Assembly: GCA_043228905.1 (NCBI GenBank)
Contig: JBHGNT010000007.1
Coordinates: forward strand, 18,290,001-18,354,000
Direction: 5' to 3'
Length of the DNA stretch: 64,000 nucleotides
DNA from: Azolla caroliniana
Taxonomy: Eukaryota > Polypodiophyta
How positions within the stretch are numbered: position 1 is the stretch's first letter; each line of letters begins with the position of its first letter. Below, piece after piece: positions 44,201-50,940 of the stretch. The position numbers and the translations under genes were made by a program. Under the pieces are notes generated by a model. It saw only the letters and a program-made list of their open reading frames with translations. It was not told the origin of the DNA and made no database searches.

Positions 44201-47200
44201 ATTGTGTCATGTGGGTAAATAATTGACACTAAAGCTCATGAAATGTGTCCAGATTTGTCCCAAGTTCCCATAGTTAGAAATGAGGCCATGTGAATGTTAC
44301 TCCCAAGGTATGTGTAGGATTGTGTATAGATCACCAATACCAGAATCCCGACAATCATGATATTAACTTCTGTTAAGAGGCCAATGTGTCCTATAAGACC
44401 AAAACAAGAGGTTCCATCTTACAATGTTTTCTCGTCTTTGAAAACAACAAACTAAAATAAATATAAGTAAACATCCGGTACTAAAGGATATATATAATCT
44501 AAGAATTCAAGATTCTAAACTTGGAGGACTAAAACTTTTACTTTGAAAATCTCCAACATGGGCAGCTCCAAGATGGAGAGATATCCAAAGTGAGGGAAAC
44601 TACTTGAAGCCTGTGTGATAATGGCCTTTATTTGTCATTTACAAGAGTGACAAGGCTGCTCCCAATGCCCGTGGCCCACATGCACAACACATTACTATTG
44701 GCTGATCTATTGTAACTCCTTCAAGTGTCCTGGTTGAGTATATACTTGTGTAGACCTTGATAGACTTACAGCATAAGGAGAGATGTGGCTAAAGAAAGTT
44801 GTGATTGTCCTCTGTTGATGAGCTATTATGGTATTGTTCTTCAACAAATTCTCTCTATGTCCTGTGAGTTCTACTAAGAACGGTCCAAGCACCTTTGTTC
44901 TTTGTATTCTGGGATCTTGCATAGTGGGCTAAATCCTTGTCTGAAGAGGCAGTGGTATTTCCGTCTTATCTTGAGAAACATTACAGTGAAAACATAGTTC
45001 TTCCAATTACACCTCCTGATGGCGCACTTGACACATCTGTTCTCCCATAGTTCGTGTTCATATATTCCTATCTCAATTTCTAACTCATGTGAAGAGTTTC
45101 TGAGCTACACTATCACACTATGGTGATACAGTCATACCAGCGTTAATACACCAGATGCCATCAGAACTCTGCAGTAAGAGTGTGTGTGGGTCAGAGCAGT
45201 ATCTGGATGGGTGACCTCCTGGGAAGTCCTTGTGTTGCATCCTTTTCGACCTCCCCAAATGTTTTTCCAAAGGTCAAAATTGGCTTCCTTGTTAATTTTA
45301 AAAATTCGATTCTAATCTATTAAATATGTATCATTATATGGCCTGATAATAAATCCTTCCGTTGACATGTGTGAAATGAGTGCCTTGTAAGTGAGCCATC
45401 TTCCTGCAAAGAATTCTTTCATTTTCCAGTTGAATGATATCAGTGCATTTAGACTTACGCCATGCAACTTGGACCATTCTTGCAGTTCAGCATACCAACA
45501 ACCTTTTTTTATCACGTACTGAGTAGCTTAGCTTAGGGAGCTCCTGAATCAGTTCGATATTGGTCACTGATCTGAATAATGCCTGAGTCACTATTGGGAC
45601 AACTTAAGATTCTAAACGTAGATGGAATGGAAGTTTGTGTTTGGAAAATCTCCAACATGGGTTCCATGTTTGAAGAGGCAGTGGTTTCTCCTCCTTATTT
45701 CATAAAAAGCAGGAGAATGGCAGACATAGTGTTCTTCTGATTCCAAACGCCCGAGGGCAGGATTGGTAGAAGAATGAAACAAAGATATGTTGACTTTTTT
45801 TAAGAGGTCAAATGGCCTATTTGGCCAAACAAGATACTACGTTGTAAAATGTTGTCCCGTTTTTGCAAACAACAAACCAAAATAAATTTAAATGACTAGA
45901 GTACCAAGGAATGTAGTTATCAAACAAATTTAAGATTCTGAACTTAGACTGAATTATTTCTGTTTGTCATTTTTGTCAGGGTGGAATAACATCTTCAGAC
46001 TTGGCAACAAAAGCCATGGGTGCACGTCGTGCTGAAGTAGTTGGACAAGCATTACCTGGCATCCCTATTTGGAAGCTTGGTGAAGGAAGCAGACATCCTG
46101 GGATACCATATATTGTGTTTCCAGGTGAGTCTATTCAATTGTTTATGGTTACTTTACTGCTAACCCAGAACCCATAGAGGGCAGTATTGGGCAGTACCTA
46201 TGTATGAATCATGGTTAGTGAGACGCTACGATTCATGATCCTACCAACATGCATGTGCGCCTATTTATTCTTCAATTTTGTTTGCATGGTGCTTCAAATA
46301 GCTCCTTTTAGAATCTCTTTTCTAGATTTATATTATATGTATTTTTATCCGTATTTTTCATGTACACTGCATTCAATTAGACTCTAGTGCTTTTCTTTTC
46401 TAATAAAAAGAAGCATGTTATTGATGTCCACAAATTTTCTTTACAACATAGCTGCTTTATTTTCAGTTTCAGTCAGTTCTCTAGTACTAACCCAATATGC
46501 ATGCTCTTTGAATCAGGTTGCATGTTGCTCCTGTATGTGCATCATTGATGTGTAGAGAACAAAAAATAACGTGCCCCAGCACCAAGGTGTTACTATTGTG
46601 CACATAATGCAAAGCCATAAGGCCCTGCAGAAATGTGGGCTGCTGAGAATGTAGCTATTACTATATTAACATTTTATGCATCTGCACCAGGATCCTATGA
46701 TAATAGACCAAAAGAGAGCCCCATTATATGCAACCAACCCAAAACATTGCAGGAAATTATGTGAAAAGAAAGTATAAGAACTCAAACAAATACAGCAAGA
46801 AAGGGAGATATGTTAACGTCTTGTAAGAGACCAAAATGGCTTATAAGACCAAACAAGAGATTACATCTTAAGTGTTGTCTCATCTTTGAGAACAAGAAAT
46901 CAAAATAAAATAAATATGACAAGACTAATAAGCTTCTGGCAAGTCTACTATACCCAACCTCGTAACATCGGTGTAAAAAATTCAATTGTGCTAATGATGC
47001 AAGTGGAAGAACTTGTACTCTGTCACAGCTTAAGCTGTCCGACAACCTTTAAATCAAAGTTTGGGAATATGATCTAACTTGAAATGTAGTACAGTTTGCT
47101 AGTTCAAAAAGACTCGTTTCTTGCTGTGACTTTGATCTCGATTTTTCTTGTTAGGAAATGTTGGGAGCACTACTGCACTTGCTGAAATTGTGACAACCTG

Positions 47201-50200
47201 GGCATGCAGACCCCAACAATCAGCCAAGAATATACTTCTTGTGTGTTTTCTAACTTTAGTTGTTTTCTTTTATTTTCCATGAATCTTGGATTTAGAGATA
47301 ACATAACATTTTAACAAACAGGAAGCTGATAAGGGAGGATATGCGGTCGGAGCTTTTAATGTTTATAATCTTGAAGGAGTAAAAGCAGTTGTAGCTGCAG
47401 CAGAAGCTGAAAAGAGCCCAGCCATCTTACAAGTATGTATATCTTGGACCTTGAACAATGGTACTTATCTGCAGTTCAGATTGTAATCTAACAATCTTAC
47501 AATTCTCTTACTTATAGATACATCCAAGTGCATGGAAACATGGTAAAGAGCCACTATTAGCGTGCTGCATTGCTGCAGCAAAGTCTGCTAAAGTAAGGAA
47601 AAGAGCATTCTTCTTTAGTACATTGAGCATGAATCCATCATTTTAGCTCACAAATTCACCTTGCATGCTTTGTTAAGGTTCCAATCACAGTTCATTTGGA
47701 CCATGGAGACGATGAACAAGCAATTGTTGCAGCATTAGACATGGTATGCTCATTAACTGTACAAGTTGTCTCATTATTCGAGTATAAGTTATATTGAAGA
47801 GTTTGGTTTCAGATCATTAGTTAGACGTTGATTATCATGGACATTAATTGAGCACATTATGGAAATCGAGGCAATCTTTCTAGATTCATCTCTGCGCTAT
47901 GATTTGAGACAGTAATCTGGCTAAGCTTATAGCACTGAAAAATATTTCCTTAATTTTTGCATCATCTCATATTAGAGCTTCTACTAGGATGTAAACTAGT
48001 ACAAGCATCTTAATCACTTCTTCCATTCCCTAAATATACAAACAAGCATGCTCATTTATGATTTGCTACATGATTAGGGCATAAATTGTGAGAAAAATAT
48101 GTAGCATGGGAAATTACTCTTTTGCTGTAGGAACTTGGCTGAGCAGAAAGTTACTAGAGCATATTCATTACCCATCCAAAAGTTAGATTTGGAAATCTAA
48201 ATTATCTCTCCACAGCCTGAAGGTGACTTTGTTTGTTCATTTGTCTCCATGAATGTGTTATATTCAATAGAATGTATGACAATAAACCAAATGCTTAATA
48301 TTTTGCATGAGGGATCAAACAATGAGTTCCCCGAATCACCTCCATTATCCACTTTTTAATATTTAATGTTAACCATATTTATCCAGTTCAATGTATTCGT
48401 AATGTTCTCTGGAATTCAGTTCAATAAGTTTTACAGGAGCAATCTGCAGAGCTAAAGTAGATTATTCCACCTTTTCCTTTATATTCCTTTCGTATCAGGG
48501 ATTTGATTCTGTCATGGTAGACTGTTCAAATCTTCCGTTTGAAGAGAATATGAAGTGTACAAAGCGCATCACGGAACTCGCACATGCAAAGGCTATACTT
48601 GTGGAAGCTGAACTAGGAAGATTGTCAGGTACAGAAGACGACATGAATGTGGAAGAATATGAAGAGAAACTGACTGACCCAGACCAGGTGTATATATGAA
48701 TGCTATAATCATAGTAAATCAAGATATGAATTTATTACAAGTGATTCCTTCTTTTTTCATAATTAAAGAATATCCGGGTGTTTTCAGGCAGAAGTTTTCT
48801 TGAAAGAGACTAAAGTGGACACCCTTGCGGTTTGCATTGGTAATGTGCATGGAAAGTACCCACCAACTGGTCCAAAGATACAACTTGATCTGCTTAAGGT
48901 ACTATCGCTTTCATATACAGTTACCAGTAAATCCTTAATTTGATTCTGCAGCACAGCACATAGAATAGATGTTTATCCATATAAGATGGGGTGATGATGA
49001 ATTCGTCCTTTGATGTATGTCAAAAGTTTCTTATAATAGTTCATCTTCCTCCCAAGTGATATTTTAGGGCTGATTCATGTTATCTTCTTGTTTTGGAAGT
49101 TAATAATATTAGTTTGAATCACTCTATTATTTTCCACTTTGGTCATGTTTAGATAGGGACAATCCAAGCTATATTGAAATGGGGTAATGCATTTGCACTT
49201 ATGCCATGTGACTCAAACCATTGCTGCATTTCAGTGTACAAACAATGAATGTCTCCCTGTGCAGCAAGTTTCTTGAGGACAAAGCTACCAACCTTGAGTA
49301 CCTTTGTTTAGGGAGCTCCCAAAGCCATTGAATAGTCCACTAGTCTCATCACTTGTGCCCCAACCCCTCGTCTCACATCGTAGTGAGTGTGAGCTAATTC
49401 ACATGGAAGCAATAGTTTGAATGGGAGACGATTGGATGATCTCTAACATATATTAATGTGTGTGGTTTCCTTATTGAGCAAAAGGAATATGGTTTTGTAG
49501 CTAGGTGCAACATATGTAGAATAATGTGTGAAGTGTGAGCCTCCACATTTTTCCCATGTCATAATACATTGGTGTTGCAAAATAGGCCTCATTCATAGAG
49601 GAATCTATTGATGCATCATTAAGCAAGTGTGTTGCATCCCATCTGCCAAACCATTTTTCCACATATTTCATACAACCTAAACACAAAAGTTTGCTTTTAT
49701 ATGCTATCATTTGGATCTTTTTTCTTGCTTTCCATGTGATTCTAGGAAGCCGACGTAAGGGACGTTTTTGAACCTTAAGCATGTATTCTACAATCTTTTC
49801 CTTGGCCATGATATTGAATAAATGGTGTAGAGAATCAAGCTCAACTTGTGTGAACATGTGCTTATAAAGAAAAAGCACAGTGTGTGAAAAAATGCGTGAG
49901 CACACTTTATTGTAATCCATATAGTTGTCAAGTATAAATTTGGTCAAAGAATATCAGATATTCTTATGACTGGATCGTACTCGAGTGGATATCTTGATTT
50001 GATTCCACCAACCACATTTAATGTGGCAGTCCCTTGAGGACTTGTATATAAAACCCCCTTTGCCCATTGTGTTTAGTTGATGATCTCTATTTGATTAATA
50101 TAGTTTTCTCTTTAGTGCATAAGCTTTCACCCCCCTAGGTGTATTTTATTATTTCTGGTTATTTTTCCTGATTCCTTCCCTTGTTCACAAATCTACTCCA

Positions 50201-50868
50201 ACACACGCACTATGCTTCTGCATGCCCTGACTCTATGAAAATTAGATTCTTTACATGGTATCAATGACTTAAAGAAAGACTGCTAGTTGGTTAAAGGCTT
50301 AGTCAATTAAAAAAGGTATTTTGAAGGAAAAGAGTGCCTAAATGATAGGAATACAAATAAATGAAGAGTTTCATGACTATTAAAGTACTCAACAAGCTAT
50401 ACTTAGCTTGTGCATCCAAACACATCGCGTCCAGAAGCTAAAACTCATGACATGATTATTGTGCTTCCAGAAGCTGAAACTCGTCACATCCAAACACAAC
50501 ACCCTCTTGGTCTTACATGGAGCATCAGGCCTTCCGGAAGAAATAGTTAAGGTATATTACAGTCGCTTTTTTCCAGTGATATAACTTTTCAGCTCTATGT
50601 ATTAGAAGCAATAATAACTGCTGTATTAGATTGTTATAGTAAAATAAAAAGATATTGTGATATATACCAATGTTTAAACATCTAGGAATGCATTGAAATT
50701 GGTGTGCGTAAGTTCAATGTGAACACGGAAGTGCGGACAGCATATGTGGATGCTGTTAAAAAGACCAACAAAGACCTTCTCGACGTCATGCGATCTGCCG
50801 AGGCTGCAATGCAAGCAGTTGTTGCACAAAAATTAGCTCTTTTCGGTTCATCTGGCAAAGCCCCTTAA
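16201..50868 (+). CDS. Four-module fusion enzyme: 2x HIBADH-like dehydrogenase, DUF1537 acid-sugar kinase, class II aldolase (42 exons)
   Basis: I joined 42 exons at AG/GT borders; they sum to 4173 nt (1390 residues plus TAA) with every phase consistent. Exon coordinates are in the four domain entries below. Order: dehydrogenase-like A (residues 1-283), dehydrogenase-like B (284-603), DUF1537 kinase (about 669-1090), class II ketose-bisphosphate aldolase (about 1120-1390). Length, order and sequence agree with the plant family of Arabidopsis At1g18270, annotated as a class II ketose-bisphosphate aldolase family protein. The start ATG has G at +4 and no in-frame ATG upstream in the exon. I see no obvious targeting peptide, so a cytosolic place is an inference. 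By analogy with bacterial acid-sugar operons, the modules could act in sequence: oxidation, phosphorylation, carbon-carbon cleavage. The substrate in plants is not shown here. Introns are large and full of LINE fragments; the longest is 5.6 kb. Confidence 0.95.
16440..17115 (+). repeat. 94-bp minisatellite in intron 1, first block
   Basis: Words close to CCAATTCTGCTTCTT begin near 16462, 16556, 16649, 16743 and 16837, a period of about 94 bp. Each unit continues with AAGAATTTGTCACCATTTTG-like and TTTGCAA(T/C)CTA-like words. Two more diverged units reach about 17110. Confidence 0.8.
17144..17206 (+). repeat. (TC)n microsatellite
   Basis: About 31 uninterrupted TC units run directly into the LINE 3' fragment that follows. 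Confidence 0.95.
17207..17492 (+). mobile_element. LINE 3'-end fragment, sense, in intron 1
   Basis: The fragment begins CCTCGCTTTGGAGACATTT and runs through ATGCTAGAGATCTTTC, the hairpin GGCCATTTTGGCC and GACGTTAATATATC to a (CTTT)n tail. It carries no ORF. CT and TA microsatellites extend the tail to about 17530. Confidence 0.85.
17540..18065 (+). repeat. 94-bp-type minisatellite in intron 1, second, diverged block
   Basis: The words CATAAGAAT, TTTTTGCAA and GATTTATA/GATTTGTAA recur at irregular 90-110-bp steps and match the first block. The LINE fragment at 17207-17492 splits the array. Confidence 0.55.
20463..20669 (+). mobile_element. LINE 3'-end fragment, sense, in intron 6
   Basis: It has the same order of blocks as the copy at 17207: GAATCTCACATG, GACGAGACAACACTTAAGATG, hairpin region, GACGTTAATATATC, (CTTT)n. 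Confidence 0.85.
20844..21176 (-). mobile_element. LINE 3'-end fragment, antisense, in intron 6
   Basis: It starts with (GAAA)n at 20844-20870, the inverse of the CTTT tail. It then extends through the hairpin and the ATAGGTCGATCTAGAATGG block to GGCGGGAGATAATGGC. Confidence 0.88.
21264..21729 (-). mobile_element. Solo LTR with 5-bp target-site duplication
   Basis: The 466-bp segment is bounded by TGTTAG on the left and CCAACA on the right, and by CTTGT direct repeats at 21259-21263 and 21730-21734. On the minus strand it begins TGTTGGAGGG and carries a TATA-like TATAAATAGG near 21450-21460, so it is oriented against the gene. An internal 33-bp word around AAGGCATTTAAA is duplicated near 21580-21650. 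Confidence 0.8.
23005..23225 (-). mobile_element. LINE 3'-end fragment, antisense, in intron 8
   Basis: (GAAA)n, AGGCCAAAATGGCCT hairpin and AGATTACATCTTAAG are followed by the GAAAGATCTCTAG block. Confidence 0.75.
23228..23500 (-). repeat. Duplicated diverged LINE 3' piece
   Basis: Two similar segments (about 23240-23365 and 23366-23496) share ATTGAGAAA, CATCTGTGAGGAC, CCAAAATAAACATAACTAAG and AACATGGAAACC. Both derive from the LINE tail region. Confidence 0.6.
23716..23910 (+). pseudogene. LINE ORF2 fragment
   Basis: A short plus-strand frame contains WYAEMQECLE, matching WYAELQEWSK in the minus-strand fragment near 45.45 kb. It is too short and decayed to be functional. Confidence 0.4.
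24495..24595 (-). mobile_element. LINE 3'-tail fragment
   Basis: AAAGATATTTTAATGTC, a decayed hairpin and ACAAGAGATTACAGCTTAAATG match the inverse of the family 3' end. Confidence 0.6.
24596..24800 (-). pseudogene. LINE ORF2-related fragment
   Basis: The words GATGATGAATCCATGCTCTG and GGCCATCTTCCTACC correspond to GATGATGAATTCGTCC and TTCATCTTCCTCCC near 49.0 kb, and to a coding fragment at 45.3-45.5 kb. Confidence 0.45.
25323..25670 (+). pseudogene. LINE ORF1, C-terminal part
   Basis: This 115-codon open frame ends at TGA. It contains AKALIIRFMDIDNKKAFL, then KGEKIYLDDDLTPAQ and YRDGKIII. That order is typical of the RNA-binding C-terminal region of LINE ORF1 proteins. There is no proper start, so the 5' end of the element is truncated. 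Confidence 0.75.
25677..27284 (+). pseudogene. LINE ORF2 with stops and internal deletion
   Basis: The frame begins with an apurinic-like endonuclease: MTIWNCNGS (from 25698), TETH, GDFNA, then GGASTVDYL and ADHAYL, the last two covering the family's SxxDY and SDH positions. Two stop codons (26148-26150 and 26163-26165) interrupt it right after GDFNA, and the same frame continues. The reverse transcriptase opens with GKAQDHDGLVGEHF and then breaks off near 27190. The rest of the frame matches the extreme 3' end of ORF2 seen in the antisense copy at 34.6 kb. The catalytic RT block (FADD-type) is absent. Confidence 0.85.
28596..28690 (+). mobile_element. tRNA-like Pol III segment, possible SINE head, in intron 12
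   Basis: A-box-like TGGCCTAGTGGT (28599-28610) and B-box-like GGATTTGAATCC (28642-28653) stand 31 bp apart, followed by a T run at 28683. A cloverleaf cannot be completed, so it is not a normal tRNA gene. A tRNA-derived SINE or pseudogene fits better. Confidence 0.5.
28691..29334 (+). other. Intron 12 segment with promoter-like signals, origin unclear
   Basis: It contains CACTATAAAATGGG (TATA-like, about 28749-28762) and a downstream 115-codon frame (28784-29131) with no recognised family. It ends in a pyrimidine- and AC-rich stretch. The layout resembles an LTR or other retroelement, but I could not find both ends. Confidence 0.3.
29335..29550. repeat. Degenerate minisatellite in intron 12
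   Basis: Variants of GGTTTCCTTGAATCA and CACGATTCCTCGAA alternate about every 30-40 bp. Confidence 0.7.
30670..30928 (+). mobile_element. LINE 3'-end fragment, sense, in intron 14
   Basis: Diverged copy: ATTCTGGATCAAACTATGCTAGAGA, GACGAGACAACACC, GGCCATTTTCACCTC, AAAAGACGTTAGTATATC, (ATTC)n. It ends about 33 bp before exon 15. Confidence 0.8.
33685..34265 (+). pseudogene. Decayed LINE ORF2 (endonuclease part) in intron 18
   Basis: GCCTACTCAAGGGTGCACC, ATTAGGGGACTTTGATGC and GGTACAAGCACAGTTGATTA match the endonuclease region of the 25.3-kb LINE, but with frameshifts and stops throughout. Confidence 0.75.
34272..35000 (-). mobile_element. LINE 3' end with ORF2 C-terminus, antisense, in intron 18
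   Basis: Starts with a (GAAA)-type tail, then hairpin, 3' UTR and, from about 34600, an antisense ORF2 end with QRTITTFFSPI. It is the best-preserved ORF2 C-terminus in the window and shows what the 25.3-kb copy joins to after its deletion. Confidence 0.85.
35010..35115 (+). pseudogene. LINE ORF2 fragment
   Basis: GGACAAGAAAGTCAAAGAAC and TGGAAAATGTTTAATAAGAGGC match 26908-26948 of the LINE, just before its RT region. Confidence 0.7.
36445..36590 (+). mobile_element. LINE 3'-tail fragments, two in tandem, sense, in intron 21
   Basis: Two successive blocks of TTAGGC(T/C)ATTTTGG ... TTAAAAGACGTTAAT-type sequence are each followed by a pyrimidine tail. Confidence 0.65.
40525..40650 (-). mobile_element. 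LINE 3'-tail fragment, antisense, in intron 33
   Basis: Decayed: AAAGAAAGTCACATCAATGCC, ACCAGAGATTACATCTTAAAA, TTGAGAACAACGAATC. Confidence 0.6.
41500..41900 (-). mobile_element. LINE 3' end, antisense, in intron 33
   Basis: GAAAGAAAGATATATTAAAG tail, a decayed hairpin region (ACTGGCCTATCAG), then ORF2-end homology (GATGGCCTTCATCTGTTGATT). Confidence 0.75.
41890..43530 (-). pseudogene. Copia-2 gag-protease-integrase remnant, in intron 33
   Basis: Read on the minus strand it gives gag (KLDRYNYASWEYKMHQYL; WQNLKKIFGAST; LCDSLGCINVAFDDDEMV), protease (WFVDSGASNH near 42560), GAG-pre-integrase (LWLKRIGHVNLG) and the first part of integrase (HSDVCGPTSK). The parts are split by frameshifts and stops. 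RT and RNase H are missing. It is unlike Copia-1 in sequence, so it belongs to another Copia lineage. Confidence 0.88.
43527..43617 (+). mobile_element. LINE 3'-tail fragment inserted in the Copia-2 leader
   Basis: ATGAGACAACACTTAAGATG to GACATTAATCTATC and a CTTT tail, with a clean hairpin. It lies between the Copia-2 gag start and its primer site. Confidence 0.85.
43800..43935 (-). repeat. Copia-2 primer site and LTR end
   Basis: Read on the minus strand, TGGTATCA (43806-43813) follows a segment ending ACGAGAGTTAGATTCTTTACA. The latter matches the LTR-plus-primer segment at 50.0-50.26 kb. Confidence 0.7.
43944..44030 (-). mobile_element. LINE 3'-tail fragment, antisense
   Basis: (GAAA)-type tail, AGGCCAAAATGGCCT hairpin and AGATTACATCTTAAGTG. 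Nearly identical to the consensus. Confidence 0.85.
44365..45025 (-). mobile_element. LINE 3' end with ORF2 C-terminus, antisense, in intron 33
   Basis: Decayed copy with QRTITTFFSHI and RENLLKN on the minus strand, colinear with the copy at 34.3-35.0 kb. Confidence 0.8.
45121..45242 (+). pseudogene. 5S rRNA-derived pseudogene in intron 33
   Basis: The roughly 122-bp segment follows the plant 5S layout: GTCATACCAGCGTTAATACACC near its start, CCATCAGAACTC, then GGATGGGTGACCTCCTGGG (internal promoter and loop region), GAAGTCCTTGTGTTGCATCC and a TTTT terminator. Substitutions and a small gap around 45169-45195 mark it as a pseudogene or a 5S-headed SINE, not an active gene. Confidence 0.85.
45300..45540 (-). 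pseudogene. LINE ORF2 fragment, antisense
   Basis: A 67-codon minus-strand frame contains WYAELQEWSKLHGVSLNAL, related to the 23.7-kb and 49.2-kb fragments. Confidence 0.5.
45770..45900 (-). mobile_element. LINE 3'-tail fragment, antisense
   Basis: ACAAAGATATGTTGAC, AAGAGGTCAAATGGCC, CAAACAAGATACTACG and ACAACAAACCAAAATAAA follow the inverse consensus. It ends about 80 bp before exon 34. Confidence 0.65.
46795..46915 (-). mobile_element. LINE 3'-tail fragment, antisense, in intron 34
   Basis: AAGAAAGGGAGATATGTTAACG, GACCAAAATGGC and AAGAGATTACATCTTAAGTG match the inverse consensus. Confidence 0.8.
48985..49300 (-). pseudogene. LINE ORF2-related fragment in intron 40
   Basis: Colinear with 24.60-24.80 kb and then with 45.43-45.50 kb (TTTGCACTTATGCCATGTGA). 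Only nucleotide similarity is left. Confidence 0.5.
49501..49947 (-). other. Repeat-derived open frame in intron 40
   Basis: A 148-codon minus-strand frame. Its 5' part (AATCAAGCTCAAC, TGTGAACATGTGCTTAT) recurs at 35.6-35.7 kb, so this is dispersed repeat sequence, not a host gene. No domain recognised. Confidence 0.4.
49960..50265 (+). mobile_element. Copia-2-type LTR fragment with primer site, in intron 40
   Basis: TATA-like TATATAAA at 50045-50052, then TATTTCTGGTTATTTTTCC and TTAGATTCTTTACA, ending in the primer word TGGTATCA at 50256-50263. The last parts match the minus-strand copy at 43.8-43.9 kb. The internal region is absent. Confidence 0.65.
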
Positions 50869-50934
50869 TATTAGAGGTCAACATTAGGCTTGGTGTAATG
50901 AAGGAATTTTGATCATCATCCTTAGTGGAAGAAA

Positions 50935-50940
50935 AATAAA
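50935..50940 (+). terminator. Polyadenylation signal of the fusion gene
   Basis: AATAAA lies 67 bp after the stop codon, the expected place for a plant near-upstream element. Confidence 0.6.

Larger units (their letters stand above)
37093..47240 (+). other. Fusion gene exons 23-35: linker and DUF1537 four-carbon acid-sugar kinase
   Basis: Exons: 37093-37364, 37493-37580, 37653-37769, 37852-37970, 38071-38143, 38222-38341, 39341-39409, 39492-39662, 39941-39988, 40070-40211, 40313-40410, 45980-46124, 47155-47240. The N-terminal domain carries LVVLDDDPTGTQ (Asp676-678) and LRGDSTLRGH, both typical of the family. The C-terminal domain has GGLIVVGS, the kinase GG(I/D)T-like block GGITSSDLATKA and a PGIPIWKLG stretch. 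DUF1537 proteins were shown in bacteria to phosphorylate acid sugars such as 2- or 3-oxo-tetronates with ATP. Exon 31 (48 nt) is the least certain: it was placed by phase and by VEEL-type similarity. Confidence 0.9.
47322..50868 (+). other. Fusion gene exons 36-42: class II ketose-bisphosphate aldolase
   Basis: Exons: 47322-47432, 47518-47592, 47678-47743, 48499-48687, 48788-48898, 50471-50551, 50686-50868. Family motifs: GYAVGAFNVYNLEG near 1125; VHLDHG with catalytic Asp1189 and zinc ligand His1190; VEAELGRLSG (Glu1239, Glu1241); IGNVHGKY with zinc ligand His1287; LHGASG with zinc ligand His1319; FNVNTEVR at 1340-1347 for substrate binding. All metal and catalytic positions are kept, so an active zinc aldolase is expected. 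The GatY/KbaY-like form of the last motif leaves the sugar specificity open. Confidence 0.93.

Noticed and set aside
49340-49460. A second 5S-like segment in intron 40
   Set aside because: Only short words resemble 5S; the internal control region is not recognisable.
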